From DYIB01 sp049320945 (lineage in GTDB: Bacteria > Pseudomonadota > Gammaproteobacteria > Burkholderiales > Rhodocyclaceae), in NCBI GenBank assembly GCA_049320945.1, contig JBMOQT010000235.1, forward strand, positions 1-5,015: DNA of 5,015 bases. Reading direction: 5' to 3'. The notes under the pieces are model-generated. The model was not told the origin of the DNA. It saw only the letters and a program-made list of their open reading frames with translations, and searched no databases. A program made the translations under genes and the position numbers. Every line of letters begins with the position of its first letter. The first letter of the stretch is position 1. Below, one piece after another: positions 1 through 5,015 of the stretch.

Positions 1-48
1 CTCAAAGAGGCCGTCAACCGCCTTGCAAAGGGTACCCATTCCGAGTAA
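1..48 (+). CDS. 3' end of an unidentified gene, cut by the window edge
   Basis: Frame 1 is open from the first base to a TAA at 46-48 and encodes the 15 residues LKEAVNRLAKGTHSE. The tail is charged and helical in character, as expected for the end of a real protein, but it is too short to assign to a family. It lies just before a repeat block that resembles an insertion-sequence terminus. It may therefore be the end of a transposition gene or of a host gene interrupted by the element. The frame could also be open by chance. Confidence 0.3.
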   Translation, partial: LKEAVNRLAKGTHSE

Positions 49-75
49 CAATCCGTTCGCTCCTGTCGCACACCC

Positions 76-128
76 TGGGGGAATTTGACCCGGCCACGGG
101 TGGAGGAATTTGAAGTGGCCATCGGGGG
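76..128. repeat. 25-bp imperfect direct repeat, possible IS21-type terminus remnant
   Basis: Two copies of a GGAATTTGA-nnn-GGCCA block lie exactly 25 bp apart (GGAATTTGA at 80-88 and 105-113, GGCCA at 92-96 and 117-121). Positions 79-103 and 104-128 match at 18 of 25 bases. Multiple short repeats of this kind near a TG-starting end are typical of IS21-family insertion sequences, and TGTCGCA occurs just upstream at 64-70. No istA or istB gene is visible, so at most this is a solo or deleted end. The family assignment rests on recalled resemblance and is tentative; the repeat itself is seen directly. Confidence 0.45.
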
Positions 129-153
129 TGTAGAGGTTATCTCGAAGAAAGCA

Positions 154-228
154 ATGGCAACAAATATTTTCGCACCGAGCTGGGAAAATGAAATTCTTAA
201 CAAGCTGGACGAAAAGTTGAAGCCATAA
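154..228 (+). CDS. Possible 24-residue ORF or 3' remnant of a truncated gene
   Basis: An ATG at 154 opens a frame to the TAA at 226-228, encoding 24 residues that begin MATNIFAPSWENE and end LDEKLKP. The same frame is open back to 49, through the repeat block, so this may be the tail of a gene whose 5' part was replaced by the element. The ORF sits in the AT-richest part of the window (39% GC over 131-230, against about 75% in the hydrolase gene at 2101-2200). No convincing ribosome binding site precedes the ATG. The amphipathic, lysine-rich C-terminus looks protein-like, but the family is not recognised. Confidence 0.2.
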   Translation: MATNIFAPSWENEILNKLDEKLKP

Positions 229-247
229 GTTTCACATGCGGCAAATG

Positions 248-282
248 GGGGTGCCGGACAGACAATGCTGTCGCGGCACCCC
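248..282. other. Strong imperfect hairpin ahead of the secreted-protein gene
   Basis: The arms GGGGTGCCG (248-256) and CGGCACCCC (274-282) pair perfectly over 9 bp. An inner stem GACAG (257-261) with CTGTC (268-272) adds 5 bp. The loop is the 6 nt at 262-267, and G273 is a single bulge. No T-run follows on either strand, so it is not a standard intrinsic terminator. It ends 40 nt before the preferred start of the next gene at 323, so it may sit in that gene's 5' leader or mark the 3' end of the transcript from the left. Confidence 0.7.
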
Positions 283-322
283 GGAAATGCTAAACCAAGT
301 GTTTTCGGGCATGGAGACATCC

Positions 323-997
323 ATGACGCGCAAGTTGTCAGCTCTCGTTGTTCTGGGCACATTCTGCTCGTTCGCACAAGCCGAGGACAACGCGCCGAAG
401 GCGAACGAAAACGAGGCGTTGAGGCGGCAAGGGTATTCGGTAAGGACGATTACCCCGATCTTCAGCCAGCTCGTGATGTTCTCGCTCCCCAAGGGCTTTG
501 TGCCGGCGTTCGAGGATGCGAAGGGCGGTCAGTACATTCGAGAAGCAGTCCTCGAGGGGGAAAGCGTTACGAAATGGTCACAGATGATCACGGTCACAGG
601 AGCCAAGGGGCTGGCGTCGAACCTGAACCTGACTCCGGCGCGATTCGCCGGCGGCATTGCGGGTGGGTTCAGGCGGGTATGCCCCGATTCGTACGGCGCC
701 ACCGGCTTGGGGCAGCTCCGGTTCGGCAACCACGACGCCTTCGCCGCGTTCATCAGCTGCGGCGTGGCAAACCCCACGGGGGAGCCGTATAGCGAATCCC
801 TGTTGCTGATCGTCATCAAGGGGGAAAACGACTACTACACCATTCAATGGGCGGAGAGGGGCGATGCGTCCAAGACCCCGATCAAGTTCGACGAGGCCAA
901 ATGGTTGGAGCGATTGAAGGGACTGGCGCCGATCAAACTGTGCCCCATCGTTCCCGGGGAAACGGCTCCTTATCCAAGTTGCATGGGCCGCATTTAA
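323..997 (+). CDS. Secreted or periplasmic protein of unknown function, 224 aa
   Basis: I do not recognise this family. The N-terminus has a classical signal peptide: basic MTRK, a hydrophobic core (residues 5-14) and an AQA|ED cleavage site after residue 20. Cys15 lies in the signal and is not in a lipobox, so a lipoprotein is unlikely. The mature part has four cysteines (120, 146, 207, 220), enough for two disulfides, and no further membrane segment. It has alternating polar and hydrophobic strands (for example around 85-92, 159-166 and 171-177), suggesting a compact beta-rich domain. The start at 323 is preferred because GGAGA at 313-317 lies 5 nt upstream and the signal peptide begins there. 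The in-frame ATG at 236 would place 29 non-signal residues in front and cross the 248-282 hairpin. Local GC is about 58-69%, below the genes to the right. The gene reads toward the TetR promoter but ends 47 nt before that gene, so it is probably a separate unit. Confidence 0.75.
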   Translation: MTRKLSALVVLGTFCSFAQAEDNAPKANENEALRRQGYSVRTITPIFSQLVMFSLPKGFVPAFEDAKGGQYIREAVLEGESVTKWSQMITVTGAKGLASNLNLTPARFAGGIAGGFRRVCPDSYGATGLGQLRFGNHDAFAAFISCGVANPTGEPYSESLLLIVIKGENDYYTIQWAERGDASKTPIKFDEAKWLERLKGLAPIKLCPIVPGETAPYPSCMGRI

Positions 998-1009
998 TGC
1001 GTGGATGCG

Positions 1010-1038
1010 TTGACAGAAACGAACGTTCGTACTATTAA
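1010..1038 (+). promoter_or_regulatory. Sigma-70-type promoter of the tetR-hydrolase operon
   Basis: A perfect consensus -35, TTGACA, lies at 1010-1015. At a 17-bp spacing, TATTAA at 1033-1038 is a reasonable -10 (4 of 6 consensus bases) in a locally AT-rich stretch. The whole 47-nt gap between the secreted-protein gene and the repressor gene is occupied by this promoter and its operator. Transcription would be expected to start about 7 nt after the -10, at about 1045, which is the first base of the repressor's ATG. Confidence 0.7.
1019..1030. promoter_or_regulatory. Palindromic operator, probable TetR self-binding site
   Basis: ACGAACGTTCGT is a perfect 12-bp palindrome placed wholly inside the 17-bp spacer between the -35 and -10 elements. 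A repressor bound here would block RNA polymerase. Its position directly before a TetR-family gene makes autoregulation the natural reading. Symmetry does not extend outward (A1018 and A1031 do not pair). Which protein binds is inferred. Confidence 0.75.
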
Positions 1039-1044
1039 TAAGCC

Positions 1045-1659
1045 ATGGGCAAAGGCGAACAGACGCGGCAGGCCATCCTCGAAGAGGCCATGGCCATGGC
1101 CAGCCAGATCGGGCTGGGCGGGCTGAGCATCGGCGGGCTGGCCGAGCGTACCGGCATGTCCAAGAGCGGGCTGTTCGCCCATTTCGGCTCCAAGGAGGAC
1201 ATGCAGCTGGCGGTCATGGCGCTGACCCAGGACCGCTTCGCCGACCGGGTGGTGCGGCCGGCGCTCAAGGAGCCGCGCGGGCTGCCGCGGCTGCGCGCCA
1301 TGCTGCGCAACTGGCTGGGGTGGACCCTGGGCGCGCAGATGCCGGGGGGTTGCCTGCTGATCGCCGCCTCCACCGAGTTCGACGACCAGCCGGGCCCGGT
1401 GCGCGACGCCGTGGCCGAGGCGCAGATGGCCTGGCGCGGCACCCTGGCGCGGGCGGTGCGCCAGGCGGTGGAGGAAGGCCAGCTGCGGCCCGATACCGAC
1501 GTGGAGCAGTTCGTGTTCGAGCTGGTGGGCATCGCCATGGCGGCCCACCAGGGCAGCCGCCTGCTGAAGGACCGGGACGCCGCTGCGCGCGCCGTCCAGG
1601 CGTTCGAACGCCTGGTGCAGGATCACGCGCCGGAGCGGCCCCGGCGCAGAAAGGAGTAG
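1045..1659 (+). CDS. TetR/AcrR-family transcriptional repressor, 204 aa
   Basis: This is a one-component DNA-binding repressor released by a small ligand. The N-terminal domain (about residues 6-53) has the typical TetR helix-turn-helix: TRQAILEEA for helix 1, then LSIGGLAERTGMSKSGLFAHF (27-47) followed by GSKEDM. The C-terminal ligand and dimer domain contains GGCLLIAASTEFDD (101-114) and PGPVRDAV, a pattern I know from a TetR subgroup often next to alpha/beta hydrolases. The length is usual for the family. No Shine-Dalgarno sequence precedes the ATG at 1045, and the predicted transcription start coincides with it, so the mRNA may be leaderless. A later start at 1090 would remove helix 1. 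The gene ends 4 nt before the hydrolase ATG, and that gene's AAGGAG site lies inside its last codons. It probably represses itself and the downstream genes through the palindrome at 1019-1030. The ligand is unknown; an acyl or ester compound would fit the neighbours. Confidence 0.93.
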   Translation: MGKGEQTRQAILEEAMAMASQIGLGGLSIGGLAERTGMSKSGLFAHFGSKEDMQLAVMALTQDRFADRVVRPALKEPRGLPRLRAMLRNWLGWTLGAQMPGGCLLIAASTEFDDQPGPVRDAVAEAQMAWRGTLARAVRQAVEEGQLRPDTDVEQFVFELVGIAMAAHQGSRLLKDRDAAARAVQAFERLVQDHAPERPRRRKE

Positions 1660-1663
1660 TGTC

Positions 1664-2554
1664 ATGGAATTGCGTCTTGCCCCGCCCTTTTTTTCTCCAA
1701 AATTTAGCACGTCCGTTCGTTCGCTTCTGGTGCTCATGCGCCATCGCCTGGCGTTTCGCGTACTGGGCTCCCTGTCGCCGCGCATCGCCAGCCGGCGCGC
1801 CTACAGGCTGTTCCTGACGCCGCCGCGCCATCCCTACAGCGCCGAGGAGCTGGCGCTGCTGCGCGAGGCCGAGTTCATGGTGGTGCCCTTCCCGACGCGG
1901 CGCCTGGCGGTGTGGCGCTGGGGCGATGCCGCGGCGCCGGCGGTGCTGCTGGTGCACGGCTGGGGCGGGCGCGGCGCCCAGATGCGCGCCTTCGTGCGGC
2001 CGCTGCTGGCGGCGGGCTACAGCGTGGTGGCCTTCGATGCGCCCGGCCACGGCATGAGCGGCCACGGCGAGACCACCTTCGTGCACTTTGCCTACGCCGT
2101 GGAGACCCTGGCGCGTCGCTTCGGCCCGCTGGCGGGGGTGATCGCCCATTCCTTCGGCGGCGCGGTGACCAGCTACGTGCTGGGCTGCGGCGTGGCCGTG
2201 GAACGCGTGGTGCTGATCGCGCCGCCGGCGAGCATGGTCGAGGCCTCGCACAGCTTCGCGCGCCTGCTGCGCATTCCCGAGCACGTGCGCCGCCTCATGC
2301 AGCAGCGCATCGAGAGCCGCTACGGCGTGCACTGGCAGGACTTCGAGATCGAGCAGGTGGCGGCCCGGCTGAACACGCCGGCCCTGATCGTGCACGACCG
2401 GGACGACCGCGAGGTGCCGCTGCGCGCCGGCGAGCGCTACGCCGCCAGCTGGCCGGGCGCGCGCCTGCTTGCCACCACCGGCCTGGGGCATCGGCGCATC
2501 CTGCGCGAGCCGGCGGTGGTGGAGGAAGTGATCGCTTTTCTCAAGAAAGGATGA
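1664..2554 (+). CDS. Alpha/beta hydrolase (esterase/lipase-like), 296 aa
   Basis: This is a serine hydrolase of the alpha/beta fold, probably cytoplasmic or membrane-associated, likely cleaving an ester or lipid. The oxyanion-hole motif HGWGG is at residues 98-102 and DAPGHG at 125-130. The nucleophile elbow is A161-H-S-F-G165 with Ser163; the first glycine of the usual GxSxG is alanine. The acid is likely Asp248 in HDRDDREVP and the base His276 in GLGHRR, so the triad looks complete. About 80 residues precede the core, starting with a basic, hydrophobic stretch (19-50) that could contact the membrane. The start at 1664 is supported by AAGGAG at 1651-1656, 7 nt upstream. An internal ATG at 1736 would remove 24 residues encoded by an unusually AT-rich stretch with seven consecutive Ts (1688-1694). 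It is translationally linked to the repressor gene and ends 4 nt before the thioesterase gene. The substrate cannot be predicted. Confidence 0.92.
   Translation: MELRLAPPFFSPKFSTSVRSLLVLMRHRLAFRVLGSLSPRIASRRAYRLFLTPPRHPYSAEELALLREAEFMVVPFPTRRLAVWRWGDAAAPAVLLVHGWGGRGAQMRAFVRPLLAAGYSVVAFDAPGHGMSGHGETTFVHFAYAVETLARRFGPLAGVIAHSFGGAVTSYVLGCGVAVERVVLIAPPASMVEASHSFARLLRIPEHVRRLMQQRIESRYGVHWQDFEIEQVAARLNTPALIVHDRDDREVPLRAGERYAASWPGARLLATTGLGHRRILREPAVVEEVIAFLKKG
1709..1720. promoter_or_regulatory. Second operator-like site inside the hydrolase gene
   Basis: ACGTCCGTTCGT matches the promoter palindrome ACGAACGTTCGT at 10 of 12 positions; the right half is identical and two bases differ in the left half. 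It lies 45 nt into the hydrolase gene, within a short AT-rich island, and could be a weak second site for the repressor (a roadblock or looping partner). It also encodes part of the residues STSVRS, so it may be incidental. Confidence 0.3.
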
Positions 2555-2558
2555 ATCG

Positions 2559-3086
2559 ATGAAGAGAGCCGAATCGGAAGAAACCGCTGCCGTCGGCCAG
2601 CGCACATCGGCGCCGGGCGTCGTCTCTGCCGCAGAGCGGGCGGGCATGAGCGGGCTGGAGCTGCTGCAGGGTGTCGCGCGCGGCGAGTATCCTGCTGCGC
2701 CCATGGCCGCGTTGCTGGGTTTCCGGCTGGTGGAGGTGGAGGCGGGCCGGGCGGTGTTCCAGGGCACGCCGCGGCGCGATCACTACAACCCCATCGGCTC
2801 GGTGCACGGCGGCTACCACGCCACCCTGCTGGATTCCTGCATGGGTTGCGCCGTGCACTCCACCCTGCCCGCAGGCATGGGCTACACCACGCTGGAGATC
2901 AAGATCAACTACGTGCGCGCCCTCACCGACGCCACCGGCCCGGTGCGCGCCGAGGGCCGGATCATCCAGCCGGGCCGCCGAGTGGCCACGGCGGAGGGCC
3001 GGCTGGTGGACGCCCAGGGCAAGCTGTACGCCCACGGCACCACCACCTGTCTCGTTTTCCCCATGAACCCGGACGGGGGACAGTAG
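2559..3086 (+). CDS. PaaI-family hotdog-fold acyl-CoA thioesterase, 175 aa
   Basis: This protein is predicted to hydrolyse acyl- or aryl-CoA thioesters to the free acid and CoA. The hotdog domain spans about residues 46-168. The active-site signature HYNPIGSVHGGYHATLLDS (75-93) has Asn77, His83-Gly-Gly and Asp92, spaced as in PaaI-type enzymes (Asn to His 6, His to Asp 9). It is followed by GYTTLEIKINYVRAL (108-122), the usual beta strand of the sheet, and ends with AHGTTTCLVF. The start at 2559 is favoured by AAAGGA at 2546-2551, 7 nt upstream, at the end of the hydrolase gene. The first 29 residues are polar and look unstructured. An alternative ATG at 2646 would begin near where the conserved family sequence starts but has only a weak ribosome site. 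PaaI-type enzymes act as multimers and often remove dead-end CoA esters. The position after a hydrolase and opposite FadH suggests a role in acyl-CoA turnover, which is inferred. Confidence 0.92.
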   Translation: MKRAESEETAAVGQRTSAPGVVSAAERAGMSGLELLQGVARGEYPAAPMAALLGFRLVEVEAGRAVFQGTPRRDHYNPIGSVHGGYHATLLDSCMGCAVHSTLPAGMGYTTLEIKINYVRALTDATGPVRAEGRIIQPGRRVATAEGRLVDAQGKLYAHGTTTCLVFPMNPDGGQ

Positions 3087-3119
3087 TCGTCTTCCGTCCG
3101 CTACAACCCGAGGAGATCG

Positions 3120-3725
3120 ATGGTGAAACTGTTCTACAGCCCCGGCGCCTGCTCCATGGCGGCCCACATTGCGCTGCGCGAAGCGGGCCTGCCCTTCCAG
3201 CTGGAGAGGGTGGACCTGAAGACCAAGAAGATGGCGGACGGCGGCGATTTCCGCAGCCTCAATCCCAACGGCTACGTGCCGGTGCTGCTGCTGGACGACG
3301 GCCAGGTGCTGACGGAAGGAGCGGTGATCCTCCAGTACGTGGCGGACCGGGTGCCCGACAAGAAGCTGGCGCCGCCCGCCGGCACCCTGGAGCGCTACCG
3401 TCTGCAGGAGTGGCTCAATTTCATCGCCACCGAGGTGCACAAGGTGGTCGGCTCCCTGTACAACCCGGCCATGCCGATGGAATGGCAGGAGCAGGTGCGC
3501 AGCCTGGCCGGCCGCCGCCTGGCTTACGTAGCCCAAGAGCTGGAAGGCCGCGACTACCTCATGGACGGCTTCACCGTCGCCGACGCCTATCTGTACACCA
3601 TCCTCAACTGGACCCGCCTGGTGAAGGTGGACCTGTCGGACAAGCCCGGCCTGCTGGCCTATATGAAGCGTGTCGGCGCGCGGCCGGCGGTGCAGGAGAC
3701 TTTGGCGGCCGAGGGCTTGAAGTAG
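3120..3725 (+). CDS. gst: Beta-class glutathione S-transferase, 201 aa
   Basis: This cytosolic enzyme conjugates glutathione to electrophiles and may also reduce peroxides. The sequence closely resembles E. coli GstA as I recall it, from the LFYxPGACS start to the AEGLK end. The thioredoxin-like domain (1-80) carries the beta-class Cys11 in SPGACS, the cis-proline motif VPVLLLDDG (53-61), and the glutathione gamma-glutamyl site TEGA (65-68). The helical domain follows, with EWLNFIATEVHK placing His107 where beta-class enzymes have their second catalytic residue, and the folding-nucleus motif FTVADAYLYT (151-160). AGGAG at 3111-3115 is 4 nt from the ATG but 7 nt from the next codon, GTG at 3123. 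The GTG start would give an N-terminus identical in length to GstA and is a real alternative. A 33-nt gap separates it from the thioesterase gene, so it is likely the last gene of the operon. Its stop codon lies in the left arm of the REP-like pair. Confidence 0.95.
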   Translation: MVKLFYSPGACSMAAHIALREAGLPFQLERVDLKTKKMADGGDFRSLNPNGYVPVLLLDDGQVLTEGAVILQYVADRVPDKKLAPPAGTLERYRLQEWLNFIATEVHKVVGSLYNPAMPMEWQEQVRSLAGRRLAYVAQELEGRDYLMDGFTVADAYLYTILNWTRLVKVDLSDKPGLLAYMKRVGARPAVQETLAAEGLK

Positions 3726-3777
3726 GCCGGGCCTCAGCCCGACTCTAACGTCGCTGTCGGGCTGAAGCCCGGCCTAC
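3722..3777. repeat. Inverted pair of REP-like 22-bp repeats, likely two-way transcript end
   Basis: Positions 3722-3743 and the reverse complement of 3756-3777 are identical except for one base (C3733 against A3766), separated by a 12-nt loop. The two arms would form a roughly 21-bp stem. Each unit also folds on its own: CGGGC and GCCCG around a 4-nt TTCA or CTCA loop. This GTAGGCCGGGCTTCAGCCCGAC-type motif resembles intergenic REP elements I recall from many proteobacteria, where REP units are often mobilised by REP-associated tyrosine transposases; none is seen here. No T-run follows, so it may stabilise 3' ends or act through Rho rather than as a classical terminator. It contains both stop codons of the converging genes. 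Confidence 0.85.
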
Positions 3778-5015
3778 AACGCCGCCGCCAGGCGCGTGCC
3801 CTGGTCGATGGCGCGCTTGGCGTCCAGCTCGGCGGCCACATCGGCGCCGCCGATCAGTGCCACGTTCACGCCCGCCCGCTCCAGCTCGGTCTGCAGTTCC
3901 CGCTGGGGCTCCTGGCCGGCGCAGATCACCACGTGGTCCACGTCCAGCACGCGCGTCTCGTCGCCCAGGCGGATGTGCAGGCCGGCGTCGTCGATTCTCT
4001 CGTAGCTCACGCCCGCCAGCATATGCACGCCGCGGCGCTTGAGCAGGGTGCGGCGGATCCAGCCGGTGGTCTTGGCCAGGCCGTCGCCCACCTTGCTGGT
4101 CTTGCGCTGGAGCAGGTAGATCTCCCGGCGCGAGCGCGGCTCCAGGGGGCGGACCAGGCCGCCGCGCCCGGTGTATTCGGGATCGATGCCCCATTCCTGC
4201 TGGAAGTGGCGCACGTCGCCGGCGTCGCCGCCGTTGTGGCTGAGGAACTCCGCCGCGTCGAAGCCGATGCCGCCGGCGCCGACGATGGCCACGCGCCGCC
4301 CCACGGGCTTGTCGTCGCGCAGCACGTCCAAGTAGCTCAGCACCTTGGGATGGTCGATGCCGGGGATGGCCGGGGTGCGCGGCGTGATGCCCGTGGCCAG
4401 CACCACCTGGTCGTAGCCGCCCGCCGCCAGCTCCTGGGCGCTCACCTTGCGCCCCAGCTGCAGCTTGACGCCGGTGCGCTCGATGCGCCGTCGGAAGTAG
4501 CGGATGGTCTCGCCGAATTCCTCCTTGCCGGGGATCTTCTTGGCGATGTTGAACTGGCCGCCGATGTCGGGCGCCGCCTCGAATAGGGTGACGTCATGGC
4601 CGCGCTCTGCGGCAGTGGTGGCACAGGCCAGGCCCGCCGGCCCGGCGCCCACCACGGCGATCTTCTTGCGCGCCGGCGCGCGGCCGATGACCAGTTTGGT
4701 CTCGTGGCAGGCGCGCGGGTTGACCAGGCAGGAAGCGATCTTGCGGTCGAAAATGTGGTCCAGGCAGGCCTGGTTGCAGGCGATGCAGGTGTTGATCTCG
4801 TCGGCGCGCCCGGCCGCCGCCTTGTTCACGAACTCGGCGTCGGCGAGCAGGGGCCGGGCCATGGACACCATGTCGGCGTCGCCGCGGGCCAGCACTTCTT
4901 CGGCCACCTCGGGAGTGTTGATGCGGTTGGTGGTGATGAGGGGAATGCCCACCTCGCCCTTGAGGCGGCGCGTCACCCAGGTGAAGGCGGCGCGCGGCAC
5001 CATGGTCGCGATGGT
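3774..5015 (-). CDS. fadH: 2,4-dienoyl-CoA reductase (NADPH), C-terminal 413 residues, 5' end outside the window
   Basis: FadH reduces 2,4-dienoyl-CoA from unsaturated fatty acids so that beta-oxidation can continue; it is a cytosolic iron-sulfur flavoprotein using FMN, FAD and one 4Fe-4S cluster. The frame is open to the window edge, and TIAT precedes Met at 5003-5001, so that Met is internal. About 258 N-terminal residues of the usual 670 or so are missing, including most of the FMN barrel and its active site. Visible from the Met at 5003: the barrel end with TTNRINTPEVAEEVLARGDADMVSMARP split across 24-51; cluster cysteines 73, 76, 80 and 92 (CxxC, CxxxC, Cx11C, the spacing of E. coli FadH); FAD motif VVGAGPAGLA (117-126); GGQFNIAKKIPGKEEF (148-163); NADPH Rossmann motif VGAGGIGFD (241-249); KTTGWI (311-316); CAGQEP (361-366); and the terminal ELDAKRAIDQGTRLA. 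No frameshift or lost key residue is seen. It converges on the transferase gene and stops in the right arm of the REP-like pair. Confidence 0.97.
   Translation of the reverse strand, partial: TIATMVPRAAFTWVTRRLKGEVGIPLITTNRINTPEVAEEVLARGDADMVSMARPLLADAEFVNKAAAGRADEINTCIACNQACLDHIFDRKIASCLVNPRACHETKLVIGRAPARKKIAVVGAGPAGLACATTAAERGHDVTLFEAAPDIGGQFNIAKKIPGKEEFGETIRYFRRRIERTGVKLQLGRKVSAQELAAGGYDQVVLATGITPRTPAIPGIDHPKVLSYLDVLRDDKPVGRRVAIVGAGGIGFDAAEFLSHNGGDAGDVRHFQQEWGIDPEYTGRGGLVRPLEPRSRREIYLLQRKTSKVGDGLAKTTGWIRRTLLKRRGVHMLAGVSYERIDDAGLHIRLGDETRVLDVDHVVICAGQEPQRELQTELERAGVNVALIGGADVAAELDAKRAIDQGTRLAAAL

Noticed and set aside
248..282. Intrinsic terminator
   Set aside because: The stem is strong but neither side has the T-run needed for intrinsic termination.
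236..322. Longer start at 236 for the secreted protein
   Set aside because: It would place 29 residues before the signal peptide and translate through the hairpin. The ATG at 323 has its own GGAGA site.
323..385. Lipoprotein signal
   Set aside because: The only signal-region cysteine is preceded by GTF, not by a lipobox, while AQA followed by ED is a good type I cleavage site.
1265..2767. A 500-codon open frame on the minus strand
   Set aside because: It runs antisense across three well-supported genes. Its protein is rich in Arg, Pro, Ala and His without motifs, as expected for a shadow frame in GC-rich DNA.
2541..3536. A 331-codon open frame on the minus strand
   Set aside because: It is antisense to the thioesterase and transferase genes, has no recognisable domain, and has a low-complexity composition.
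3933..4586. A 217-codon open frame on the plus strand opposite fadH
   Set aside because: fadH is recognisable throughout this span, and this frame is rich in Ala, His and Val with no domain.
5001..5003. fadH start codon at 5003
   Set aside because: The frame continues to the window edge with TIAT, matching internal FadH sequence, so this Met is internal.
1..5015. CRISPR array, tRNA or rRNA genes
   Set aside because: No regularly spaced repeats and no recognisable RNA gene signature were seen on either strand.

Overview
The window is about 5 kb of GC-rich bacterial DNA. Codon use, FadH, a beta-class glutathione transferase and the TetR/hydrolase pairing suggest a proteobacterium, most likely beta or gamma. 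No rRNA or other marker fixes the genus.

Left part (1-1000). This looks like a mosaic. It holds the last codons of a gene entering from the left, a 25-bp imperfect direct repeat resembling an insertion-sequence terminus (IS21-like, tentative), an AT-rich scrap (39% GC over 131-230) with a possible tiny or truncated reading frame, and a strong hairpin at 248-282. A gene for an unrecognised secreted protein with four cysteines in its mature part follows (323-997).

Centre (1010-3725). Four same-strand genes are closely packed: a TetR-type repressor, an alpha/beta hydrolase, a PaaI-type (hotdog) thioesterase and a beta-class glutathione S-transferase. Gaps are 4, 4 and 33 nt, and each gene after the first has a good ribosome binding site, so they probably form an operon. 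The promoter in front of the repressor carries a perfect 12-bp palindrome between its -35 and -10 elements, which suggests autorepression. The predicted transcription start falls on the ATG, so the repressor mRNA may be leaderless. A 10/12 match to the palindrome lies inside the start of the hydrolase gene.

Right part (3774-5015, minus strand). This is the C-terminal 413 residues of FadH, the NADPH-dependent 2,4-dienoyl-CoA reductase of unsaturated fatty-acid beta-oxidation. It converges on the glutathione transferase gene. Both stop codons lie in the two arms of one inverted pair of REP-like 22-bp repeats (3722-3777).

How the genes may work together. The hydrolase (ester cleavage), thioesterase (acyl-CoA cleavage), glutathione transferase (electrophile conjugation) and FadH (dienoyl-CoA reduction) fit a lipid or organic-acid processing and stress-protection theme. 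The substrate and the repressor's ligand cannot be read from the sequence. I found no clear sign of a wholly new system. The regulatory layout of the repressor and the shared REP structure are the most interesting points.
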